A stretch of DNA of 64,000 nucleotides, taken from the NCBI RefSeq assembly GCF_964355755.1, contig NC_092676.1:16910288-16974287 (forward strand), in the 5' to 3' direction. How positions within the stretch are numbered: the stretch's first letter is position 1; each line of letters opens with the position of its first letter. This stretch comes from Antedon mediterranea. Lineage: Eukaryota > Echinodermata > Crinoidea > Comatulida > Antedonidae. This document shows, one piece after another, positions 21,411 to 32,100 of the stretch. A program made the translations under genes and the position numbers. The notes under the pieces were generated by a model. It saw only the letters and a program-made list of their open reading frames with translations. It searched no databases and had not been told where the DNA came from.

Positions 21411-21546
21411 TAGTTTTCTAGAAGAAAAATTTTGTGAAAAGGCTGGATTACAGTGTATAGCAATCTCATGATGTACATAATACTATGTGTCGATTTCTTA
21501 ATTGTTTGTACCTGATCCATAACATTAAGTTATATTTAAATTATGC
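21397..21546 (+). repeat. Shared 3' flank of minisatellite array 2
   Basis: Diverged copy of 17522-17678, including CAATCTCATGATGTACAT and AGTTATATTTAAATTATG. Confidence 0.8.
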
Positions 21547-23491
21547 TTAATGTCCCCAACACATGAACAACGGTATAACCTTTGACCACAATTTGAAAGT
21601 AATTTTGTAGTTTGTAATAAAGTTATTCACTTTCGAAGAAAATTAATGTGATTGCGGGGCGCCCTCGCAATCATCTTTTGACAGCGTGAGCACCTCATCC
21701 TTTTCAACTCACGCTGTAAACAGATTACCACGCCAGTTTTTGGCTAAGTAAAATAACATTAACATGGTTGCAGGGCCCTTTTCCCCTGCAACTTGATGAT
21801 ATCTGTCCACACACATTTTTCTTTCCGTCTTAATTGCACAAAGATTTTCTTACAGATACACCATGTCAGGACGGAAAAGAACTAACAAGAGGTAAAAAAT
21901 ACGGAATGGTCTTCTGGTTGACTATTTTTTTCTTGAACTTTTCAGGTATGTAGGCCTAAATAATTTACTTTAATCTACTAAGCTATTATGTCACATTATA
22001 ATGAGCGACTTTATTCAGCAAATTACAGATTTGTAACTTTGACATTTTTTAGCCATAATACTCCTGATTCTCTAAAATATTTACATTTTACAATACCACA
22101 CATTGGGTCCGTAGTAGCTAAAAGTGGGCTGTGTTTGTATTGCGAAAGTGTATGAATATATAGAATGCTACCGAACTCAATAATGAATGATAAAGAATTA
22201 TCTCAAGTTCAATATTTTGTTTGAATTGAACATCAACGCGTCTATTTGTTCACTGGTTTTTATCGTTTCTCACTTGGGCTATTGGTTAATCCGAGCATTC
22301 AATTTCAAGACATTTTTGCAGAACATCTCTAAGAGTTTGTCACAGTAAACCCAACAACATTACCTATTTTATATATTTATAATTAATTGAGCATAACGTG
22401 AGTTTGGTAAGTAATAATAATATGTTTAAATTTATTAATAAATGGCACATTGTAAAAGATGAAAACAACGTAGGCTGTGTCTTTGTTGAGAACTAGACAC
22501 ATCCGGACAGGCTTATATATTGATGCTATTGATTTGAATTTTTGTTCAATTTCGGCACCAAAAGAAATACAGAAAAAAAAAACCAATATACCCTAATTTA
22601 TAAAGTAAACATATTGTCAGCGAACTGGATCACTGTATAACGACTTTTCTTTTACATAAATACAAATAAATATAATTTTGAATAGTTTAAAAAAATAAAT
22701 ATATAACAAAATCAAATAAAAAGATTCAATCGATTTAATTTATTTTCCACATACTACATCTACTACTACAACCAAGTACATGGAGGATGCATAGACTTAG
22801 ATCTTTAAGCTAATAAGGCAACCTTAGAAAATAATAATAATTACAATAAACATAAAAGCAGTGAATAAATAAGTAAATAAATAAAGCAGGGGAGAATTTA
22901 GGTATCAAAATAGTGTTGACAAATCTTTTTCTTAAAAGCTAAATCCTTTAGGCCTATACACCGCGCGTCTCACTTGTGTTCGCCACTGTACTTTGTGCCT
23001 ACGTTTTTTAGCAAGCATGTGTATGGTGATCCGCATGTGAAAAGTTTCGTTTTTATTGTTTGCCATTCATGTTGTGATGTGTTCCCTTTGTTCTTTCGCT
23101 TAGCCTCTCTCTCTCCAATTTTAGCTAGTGTGTGTTCATTTAATCTATGCATATGACCATACCATGTCAACCTTCTTTACGTCATTCAATCTCTCCTTCT
23201 TTTTTTTATACAATTCTTTTTCAATTTTTTATTTTCTCCGGCCACATTATACCTATTATTATCTTTGGGAATTTTCCTTGAAAGACATCGATTTCATGTT
23301 GTAGAGATACAGTACTGTCATTGTCCACAGTTTTAATATTACACAAAAATGTGCTTGTATAATGTATACGTTGAAGTTTAAATGTATATTAGTGTTTACA
23401 AGATCGCAGTAATTGTTTGTAGATATATAACTCAATACGTATATTCTGTATACCTTTAGTGTAGAAGAATTAATTTTTACTCACATTCACA
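21547..23491 (+). other. Intergenic DNA upstream of the sulfotransferase gene
   Basis: Contains the three-hairpin cluster 21649-21792. The rest is AT-rich without coding signal; a promoter for the sulfotransferase gene is expected here but none can be named. Confidence 0.5.
21649..21792. other. Cluster of three GC-rich hairpins
   Basis: Hairpin 1: TGATTGCG (21649-21656) with CGCAATCA (21666-21673). Hairpin 2: ACAGCGTGAG (21681-21690) with CTCACGCTGT (21708-21717). Hairpin 3: GTTGCAGGG (21767-21775) with CCCTGCAAC (21784-21792). Stems of 8-10 bp are perfect and unrelated to each other. Could be a structured RNA or an eroded transposon; neither is established. Confidence 0.5.
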
Positions 23492-23503
23492 ATGGATAAA
23501 AAG
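23492..23503 (+). CDS. Sulfotransferase exon 1 (MDKK)
   Basis: ATG in CACAATGG followed by GATAAAAAG and donor GTAAAT. Phase 0 joins HSVFV of exon 2 directly, giving the short basic cytosolic tail expected of a type II protein. Inferred; another first exon is possible. Confidence 0.6.
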
Positions 23504-26500
23504 GTAAATTATTTTCCTCTTATCTTATTTATACCTTGGTTTACTTTACAACTATTAATTATATATATATATACAGCATTGTTATACTTTTATATATATA
23601 AACAAATCAGGCAAAGAACATTAATTTTAAACCGCCCGGTGATATACTGAAATTTAATTAATTAATTTGAAACGATAAAGATGAGGAAATCTGTGAGAAT
23701 GAGGAAAATATATATATATATATTTCAAATTTTTTTTATACACTTTGAAGTATTCTATTCCCTTATGTTGTAACATTAACGCTCAGCATGATGTTTAACT
23801 TGTATGATTAAACACAAATTAAACGCCTAGTTTTTAATGTGTAAGCATAGAATAGACTGATATTCGTTCCTGCCAAGTATTTATGATTCCAAATTATCAT
23901 TAATTTATATTTTTTTTAATGGTTTTATTATACGCATTCTATTTCAGCACTCGGTGTTTGTAATAATCGTTATAGCAGTTTTTACAATAGAATTCATTTT
24001 GAAAGCATCAATTAAGCCTACATTTCAAGAACGAAAAACTTTCTATCCAGTGGTTCAACCGTAAGTATCTATATATAAATTTACGTAAGGGCAAAATTCG
24101 GTAAATCGCGCCTTACTTCTAGAATTTTCACTCGATGGTATGTAAAGTTGGTTCGTACTTTCGGTACTGATTTTAACCGCCTGATGTAACCCTGTTTACT
24201 AATTAAATTGAGTTAGATAATTAGTTATTGACGATTAAAACGAATTTAGGTTCAAAGATTTGCCCCAAATAGGGGTGTTTTCCGATCGTGGTATACACTG
24301 TCTAATGGATGTCCATCTTGAAAAATACCCGCCAAAAAAATGCGAGGAGGCTTCGCATTTTTCTATCTCCTCCTACGATAATTGTTTTTAATAGCTGAAA
24401 ACCGGTTGAACAGCTAGAGTACACCATCATAATGTTGAAGACAGGCCGATTTTCTTTAAAAAATACTATTTTGATAGATTTAATATACGATTATACAAAT
24501 GTATTGATTTGCGATGAATGGAACATCCCAATCTCTCAGTCTGCCAGAGTTTTAACACAAGTACTGTAGGTAAATTTATGAGCCCTTGGTTTAACACATA
24601 CGGTAGGTAAATATATGGGCCCTTTGAGAATAAACTTGCAATACTTTGACAATACTGTAAATACCTATTAACTATTTTTCATTTGAATCGAACATTTCTT
24701 ACTGTGAATGTTCGTACTGTTAGATGTAATATAAAAATATATACAAATAAACTTTATTACTGAGACTGTGGATAGGCTCTACTGTTAGATATACAAATAA
24801 ACTTTATACTGACAGTTCCTTCTCAACGTTTGTATTAATTAATAATTACCAAAAATATAAACGTCGTAGTGGTGTATCATGACATGTACTTTAATATTTC
24901 AATCGATTATGACAGTGACAGTTTTAACAAAGTATTAAATCGCAAATGTTTTAGGCCTACTGTATTTAGAGGTATATTATTTATAGGCCTATAAAACATG
25001 AACAAAATATTTCGTTACTCAGTGGATAAAGAATATATTTAAAAATTGTTCCTCTTTGTACCTATCCGCTTTCCCATCCCTCAACCCTAATGTTACATAG
25101 CGAGGAGGCTTCGCATTTTCCTATCTCCTCCTACGATAATTGTTTTTAATAGCTGAAAACCGGTTGAACAGCTAGAGTACACCATCATAATGTTGAAGAC
25201 AGGCCGATTTTCTTTAAAAAATACTATTTTGATAGATTTAATATACGATTATACAAATGTATTGATTTGCGATGAATGGAACATCCAGTTTGGTTTAACA
25301 CAAGTACTGTAGGTAAATTTATGAGCCCTTGGTTTAACACATACGGTAGGTAAATATATGGGCCCTTTGAGAATAAACTTGCAATAGGTTCGGAAAATGT
25401 TAAAAAACCAATTTCTATTATTTTAATCGGTAAACAGTTTCCATTTATTATACATTGATAATGAAACATGAAATATTCCTTTTTATGTCCCTCGAGGTTC
25501 ATTACAATTTATATTTAGTAGTCCCACGGACTTCATCTTAGCCACTCCCCCGAGTGCTAAGGCCAAATTTATGATACCCTACTTTCTATGTAAGTTTAGT
25601 TACAGTTAGTTCTTGACGATAATACAACGAATTTAGGTTACACCCTTCGGCCGCGAAAACGTTTCTGTACAAATATGATACCGATTGGCTTTATTTCATT
25701 CAACAGCGACCATAATCTCGCCAATTACAGGATAGATAAACTATTTTATTATTGATGTGCTTATAAATTAAGACTCATGTAAACAGCTTGATTACATCAT
25801 TTTACAGACAAACGAAACTTTTTTAAACCTACTGTTTCAATAACTGAGTATAATACTGTATACGTTTTCATAAGTAAGTGCATATACATTTTCGTGTTTT
25901 CATTGACGAGATTGTAATAGTAACTTCAGTAACTATTACAGTACTTATTTATTATACGACACAAGACAATTGTATCTGACAGGTACGTACATTATTCTAA
26001 AAAATAAGTCTAGATAGATCCCTTAGGCGTCATAAATCACAGGCCAACAAATCAGTACTCATGACAGAAATTCGACCCAGTTTGGTTCACACAAATGTTT
26101 ACAGGAAGTTCAACACCACAACCGATGATTTGCCCTAAATATTTAGGTAGACTACAGTTTAATTTTTCACTGAATAGGAGCTTGAATTTCCGATTTCCAT
26201 TTCGCAGAATGTCTAGGTCTATTTATTTAGTTTGGTTCTTATAATATATAAATACAATCAACTTTATTACTGCGGTTCCATCACCACAACCACGTGCCGC
26301 CGCCCAATTCCCGTACATACATTTCCATTTCTCCCTAATTTCTTTAATCCACATAAATTAATTGTCCTTTATGGAATCCAGTATTGGTTTTGTTGTCTCT
26401 ATTTCTGAATACCCCAATTAGGGGGACACTTCCGTTTTTGTTTAGTGTCCCAAAAAAGTCCCCGTCCGTGGATTCTACTGTATTCGAGAACCATCTGTGA

Positions 26501-27788
26501 GCACCCCTAGATGGTACGCGAGCGAAGCGAGCGTGCCATCTAGTAATAATAATTAGTAAAACATCGTGATATTATATAACGCGTCATCATATTAACTTTT
26601 GCTTGATTCAGAAAGATATTTATTCTTAATTGTTTACTATATTTGAGATCCTAATTATTTTCTGTCACTTGCCTAACAATACTGTTCAAGTTGAAATAGT
26701 TCGTATGATTTTTTTTCAGGTCTCACTATGCCGGCCTACGTAGGTGTGAGCCAAAGAAGAACCTTGTGTTTATAAAAACGCACAAAACTGGTGGAACCAC
26801 AATATCATCTATACTACAACGTTATGCATTGTACAATAAATTGCAAACCTTCGTTAAATCACGTGGAACCCTGGGCTATAAAAACAAAGAATTGGACTTT
26901 AATACCGTAAAACAGTTATTACCTCCAATGGGTGTCGCAAGAGGGAACTATACTGCATATAAGTATAATTTATTTTTTTCTCATGCTGTCTATAACCGGA
27001 CAGTTTATGCATCCTTTATGGAGAAAAACGCAAAATATATAACTATACTACGTCAACCTGTTACTCAATTTGAGTCAATCGTTGATTATTACTCACTTTT
27101 TGACGGTGGAGATAACACAAAACTCAGTAAAACTCAGAAATTAAAAAACTTTATGAAAAATCCCATGTTAAATTGGAAGAAGCTTTTTTCTAGAAACTCT
27201 AAAAAATTTACCCATAACAATCAAATTTGGGATTTGGGTGTTAATCCAGAACTGGACATCCATGACGAATTTGTCGATAAAGAAATTAAAAGATTGGACA
27301 ATGGACTATTAAAGAAATTAATGTGTTGGAGATTTGAAGATATTGTTTACTTGGCCCACAATCAAAGATCTGAACGTGCATCATTAGATATTGATCTTTC
27401 AAAAAAGATAGCAAAGTGGAACGCAATAGATATGAAACTCTATTCTTATTTCAAAAAGCGATTTGATGATCAGATTAGGACTTATGGCCCAACGTTTGAA
27501 ACAGATTTAACCGCGTTCAGAAACATGACATCGTTTCTATATAATACATGTGTTGCTGCCGAAGTAAAAAGAAAATCATCTAATAGACTTGTGTACAAAT
27601 ATACGAGAGACGCCCTAGAAAGAAACGCACATTACTGTAACAAAAATAACTCAATGAATGTGTGTGATTTTGGTAGTGGATATGTGTTAACACTTGATTT
27701 AAGTAGGCTGTGTACAATAAGTGTACTTACAGAACGACCTATGATTATGCTGCTTAAGAAAATGATGAATGAATATGCCATTGGTTAA
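23492..27788 (+). CDS. Galactose-3-O-sulfotransferase-like type II Golgi enzyme (3 exons)
   Basis: Family of galactosylceramide and Gal-beta-1,3/4-R 3-O-sulfotransferases: transfers sulfate from PAPS to C3 of galactose in the Golgi lumen. Exons 23492-23503, 23948-24060 and 26720-27788 join in frame to about 397 residues (human Gal3ST1 has 423). Exons 1 and 2 give a short basic tail (MDKK) and one membrane anchor, VFVIIVIAVFTIEFIL (about residues 7-22). Exon 3 has the 5'-phosphosulfate-binding loop FIKTHKTGGTT (about 59-69) and the 3'-phosphate-binding region YITILRQPVTQFESI (about 148-162). Sequons NYT (about 118) and NRT (about 134) suit a lumenal domain. Which Gal3ST paralogue it matches and its acceptor cannot be told by eye. 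The tiny first exon is inferred from splice sites and frame. Confidence 0.85.
23504..23947 (+). other. Sulfotransferase intron 1
   Basis: AT-rich, with TA runs and copy 2 of the 60-bp dispersed repeat (23627-23682). The last 80 bases also occur at 19790-19852. Confidence 0.7.
23627..23682 (+). repeat. Dispersed 60-bp repeat, copy 2
   Basis: AACCGCCCGGTGATATACTG through AACGATAAAGAT; see copy 1 at 970-1027. Confidence 0.7.
23948..24060 (+). CDS. Sulfotransferase exon 2 (signal anchor, residues 5-41)
   Basis: Encodes HSVFVIIVIAVFTIEFILKA, one hydrophobic helix, then a Lys/Pro-containing stem (SIKPTFQERKTFYPVVQ). Acceptor CTATTTCAG, donor GTAAGT at 24061, phase 2. Confidence 0.8.
24342..24643 (+). 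repeat. Duplicated intronic segment, copy 1
   Basis: Starts GCGAGGAGGCTTCGCATTTT and ends ATAAACTTGCAATA. Almost identical to 25100-25386; the second copy lacks about 15 bases around CCAATCTCTCAGTCTGCC. Internally it repeats TAGGTAAAT(T/A)TATG. Confidence 0.95.
25100..25386 (+). repeat. Duplicated intronic segment, copy 2
   Basis: Same orientation as copy 1, about 760 bp downstream, with very few substitutions, so the duplication is recent. Confidence 0.95.
26720..27788 (+). CDS. Sulfotransferase exon 3 (catalytic domain, residues 42-397)
   Basis: Single large exon with the whole lumenal catalytic domain. Acceptor TTTTTTCAG at 26711-26719; the split Pro codon is completed by G. It runs from SHYAGLRRCEPKKNLVFIK through the PAPS motifs to MNEYAIG and TAA at 27786-27788. 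A one-exon catalytic domain is usual for this family. Confidence 0.9.
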
Positions 27789-29138
27789 TTATTTATTTAG
27801 GAAGGGATTAGGAAGGTATAGGACTATAATACTACATTTCCTTCTAAAATGTTTCTCGTAGACTGACAAAATTGAATATTGGGGCATTTTTATGAAAGCA
27901 TTTTCGAACTATAGACGGCGCTATCAACATTTGGAAATTATATCATATATAGGGCGCAAATAAATAATCTAAAGATACCGTAAATCTTCTAATTGTAACC
28001 CTTGGTTGTTTTTTAGGGTGGGTTGCTATTAAAGGGGGGGGGGGGGGTTACTATTAGAGTAGTGGGTTACTATTACTAATCTTAAATTACCTGAAAATAG
28101 TTTTTTTCAGGATGATAAATACATTTTTTAGATCAAATTTTTTGTCAAAGTGGATAACATTTATTTGACATTAAAATGGCATATTCAAGAAAAACAATTT
28201 TAACAATACTTAAATTACATATTTAAGCAAAACAACGTTAAAATCAATGTACTTAAAGTCAAGGAATCATGGAATAAACTCTCTAGTCTAAATTCTGTCT
28301 ATAGGCCAATTTAAAGACTTCACAAATGTTTAATATTTAGGAAAATATACAAAAATTATAGCTTACAATAAAAAGTAGTATCAATATTTAACAATTCTAG
28401 CCTAAAACCCATGTTTTTGTAAGGTATTTAAAAGTCAATGATGATACAACATTTGAATGAACATTTCAATTTGTTTATTAGGTCTAAAATAGTGTTTTTT
28501 TATTTTGCATTTATTATTTTAAGGACTGATTTTTGTTTATTTATGAAGTGATATTTAAGATTTGCTTCAAGAATTGTCCCCGCTTTTTGTTTAAATCAAT
28601 ATTCCTATTGTTGTTGTCGTTGTTATTTTCACATTTACAAAGAAAATAAAAACTTTGCCATTGTCATCTAAATTGATTTCGTATGATTCTTATTTACTCA
28701 AATGTAGGCCTAACAAAAAGATGTAATTTATTTAATTGAGTCCTATCAATCATCAATCAATCAATTAATTAGTTTTCTTTAGCTCCATTGTATTTATATA
28801 ACATAATCTCCTGTGACCGTATCAGTTGTAAGTTGTATATCGATGAAATTATAATCATTGATGCCAAAGAATTTAATCAATAGGCCTTTTTCCTGGCGTT
28901 ACACTCTGTTGGGATGAGACAGAAGTGTCCTACCCGTACTTATGTAGGGAATCCCTTATGTATAGCGCCGCTTTGCGGAAGTGAATAGATATAAGCAAGG
29001 AGGATTCAGGAAGCTCTAATTGCTGACTATATTTAGCAAGATTTAACAGGAATCAGACAGGTGGTTGAGTTACTTAGCCCGCTGGTTTAAAAACTGTAGT
29101 TGTTTACTTTGTTAGTCAGCTCAAATCAAGGCTTTAAG
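27789..29138 (+). other. Sulfotransferase 3' UTR and intergenic DNA before plastin
   Basis: AATAAA at 27959-27964, about 170 bases after the stop, is a plausible poly-A signal. A G-run of about 16 lies at 28033-28048. The stretch 28090-28200 is related to 51345-51430 (TGACATTAAAAT(G/T)GCATATTCAA). The plastin promoter and 5' UTR should lie within the last few hundred bases but show no clear element. Confidence 0.55.
28090..28200 (+). repeat. Dispersed repeat, copy 1
   Basis: Shares GTCAAAGTG(G/A)ATAA, TGACATTAAAAT and GCATATTCAA with 51345-51430; also resembles GTAATAAAGTTATTCACTTTC near 21615. Family unknown. Confidence 0.55.
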
Positions 29139-29192
29139 ATGGCTGAAATTAGTGATGAAGCTTTAGCTGAATTAAAAGAAACATTTGCAGAG
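29139..29192 (+). CDS. PLS: Plastin exon 1 (residues 1-18)
   Basis: [18 protein letters not shown], aligned with the helix before EF-hand 1. ATG in AAGATGG; donor GTATGT at 29193, phase 0. Confidence 0.9.
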
Positions 29193-32100
29193 GTATGTGT
29201 TCTTTGATTTTCTTTTTAACTACTAATGCAGGCTTGGCCTTTTTGTTTCGACAACGAGGAAGTAAGGAGTTCAGTCTGTCTGAGTCAGGCTGTTCAGTCT
29301 CTGTGCTTATTGTATGTACAGGAACGCATAAGCCTAGGCCTAGCATTATTTATGACATTATTAATGGAGTAACATTTGTGTTTCTACTAAATTGACGTTT
29401 AGATCGATTTAATGCTTTATTGGTACAGTATACTGTAGTATGCCTGGCCCGGCCCTATCTATTGATAATTTGTAGCCTTCTTTGCTATATTTAGTATGTT
29501 GGTGTTCAGCCAGAAGAGGGAGCCAGCTATCCATCAAAGGGTAGAGTGAAAATGTTAAATGTTGGTGGACCCATATTATATATTTGAAAGTATTGAACCA
29601 AAGGCATGTTGTGTAATGTGTCAGCAATTGAATCTTTTATTTTATGCATTTTCCTCGAGATGTCCAGATTTGTTTTAAATCATTAAATTATATTTCCTTG
29701 ATATTGTGTTTACCTAGTCCTCCATCTGTAGTTTTATATTATTATCAGTGGATAAAATAAAGTGGGTTTCAAACATCCAATCCTGGGTGATTAATTAGGC
29801 CTACCGCTTGTTATTTAAAAAGTGATTATATGTGTTAAACAACAAACAAATAACAGCCTAGGAGTATAGTTGTCAAACTAGAAATTGAAATCAACTTTTG
29901 TAAAAATTTTGGTTTTCATCTTTACCCAGTGGTAAGGGTAACATACAATTATCATAAACATATCCCTGTATATTAAAATATTTTTTTACACATGGTTAAA
30001 TAACAATAATTTAGGAGAAATTAATGATTCAATATTGTTAATGATTAATGTTCCAGTCTATATGGCTTACTTTTATTAATTATCTTCAGGACTGCAAAAA
30101 GAATATGGGCAGGACTACTAAGCATAGAGATAAGTTAACAGTTCTTTCACTTTCTGTTTTTTTTTTTTTTGTTCTTAAAATTAGTTAAGGAGTGAAATTG
30201 CCACTAACTAAAGTGAAAATCAAAATGTTCCATATTAAATAACCAAACCAGGAAGTTGAGTTAAACATTTGAAATATACTATAGTTCCTTGAGATACAGT
30301 AGTTTGATTCAGTATTTAATAACAATACAATGCCTACCGTATATAGAATGACAACAATGAAAATTAATTTAAATACATACTGTACTGTACCAAGGGACCT
30401 TGCAAGCCTACAGTGATTTCCTTTTCTATGTGAACTTCTTTCTTTGATAACATTTCCCATAGTATATTAGCATAAGCCATTTACTATTAAACAGTTTAAT
30501 GGTGCCTTAAAAATGTATAAATTGTTACCGTATCACGAAGTAACACGTATCATAATAATATTTATTTTATCCCTAAAAAAGTTTAGCAATCCTAAAATTG
30601 TTTTGTACTTTGAGTACTGTAACCATTTAAAGCCTGTTGATTAGTTATTTATTGTGCAGCCTACTGTATACAGTAGTTACCACTTTTTGGGAAAAAAAAA
30701 CTTTATTAGAAGGTCTGGTTATTTTATCACGTATAAACTGTTGACTGGCATACAGTGCAGGTGTGTGTATGTGCCTGTATTATTTTTTGCACAGCACTTA
30801 AAGTACATTCAATTCTCTAATGCTAAAAATGAATTTAGGATTGTTTGAACTTTGAACAAGAAAAGTCTGTATTAAGAGAGTTTTTAGTTTGGGAAAGTTG
30901 ACTGTAGCTACGGCGGGACGATTCGGACCTGAGACTATTCGGCCTGGGACGATTCGGCCAGGGACTATTCGGCCCAGAGACAATTCGGCAGACTTAAATT
31001 TATCGGCTTTGATATGCATTTTATGAGCATAAAATAAGCTTTTTTCCCCAAACTTTATTTTCAGAGAGACTATGGGTTAGTACTACTAGGGATAAAGATG
31101 CAACAAAGCAAACATTTTGAAAACATTGTCGTAAATGATAATTTTTTTAGTCACGCGAATGGTGTAAACAAGTTACGCCCTCTGTTGGCCGCTTGACGTC
31201 TAAAGTGAGACGTTTCGGCCCACAAAGTGAGATGTTTCACCCCAAAATTGGGCAGGATCGTCCCACCAAAAGTGGGCCGAATCGTTCCAGGCTGAATCGT
31301 CTTAGGGCCGAATCGTCCCGGATTCACATGTACAACAGTGTAGAGTGTAAAGCTAATAGGACATCGTTCTTTTCCCACTATACCCCTTCTACTTCCACAA
31401 CACCCCTTTCACTCCCAACTTCATACCTACATTTCTCACAGGCATGTAATAAATAAAATTTAAGAAAGTGTTGGTACTCAATGAATGGAAAGGGTTTAAC
31501 ATCAGATTGATATTGTCTTTGTCTCAAACTTTTGATTAATGTTGAGATGAAATTTATGCTTCTGGTTTCAGTTTCACTGATTAAAATATCTATTTGATCT
31601 TTTTTTTTATTTTTGCTCGTTTAATGATAGGTTCTCTTTCTGCTACTAAGTAGCAGTAAGTAAATGAAGTGAAAAAGTGAAGTGAAAAAGCATACAGACC
31701 AGGTTGTTAATTTGTCATAATTTTTGTGAAGATATCAAATAGATCACAAATAGTTTTGATACAGTACTCATAAATTACCAATTTCTTTGCAACTCAAAAA
31801 AAAGAAAACACATAACTAGTCTTTTAAAAGCCTTTTTTGTTTGGCTATAGTAAGTAGCTGTAAAGTACTGTAAGCTGGTTTGTATCCCAACAAAACTTGA
31901 TTACGCACATGTTTTGTAGTAATTTTAGCAAGCCTAGTCCATAGATATTATTATTCACTATAATATCTCTATGCCTAGTCCAATAAGCCAAATTGTTGGA
32001 CCTGATCTTCAGATTGTGCCTGGCTTCCTCTGTTTGATCCAGGTTATTCCGTTAAACAGGAAATGATCAGGGATCTCCTTCAAATATTTAAGCTTAAATG

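Larger units (their letters stand above)
24061..26719 (+). other. Sulfotransferase intron 2
   Basis: About 2.7 kb. Holds a duplicated 300-bp segment (24342-24643 and 25100-25386), a small hairpin (GGGACACT 26423-26430 with AGTGTCCC 26444-26451) and, at 26500-26541, ATGGTACGC then GAGCGAAGCGAGC then GTGCCATCTAG, a palindromic repeat fragment. No other gene. Confidence 0.7.

Noticed and set aside
21863-21892. ATG TCA GGA CGG followed by GTAAAA, a possible first exon (MSGRKRTNKR)
   Set aside because: Its phase 2 end does not fit sulfotransferase exon 2, which needs phase 0, and no partner exon was found.
26766-27788. Single-exon sulfotransferase starting at 26766
   Set aside because: Codon 26766 is GTG inside the PAPS-binding strand; upstream exons give an in-frame anchor and stem.
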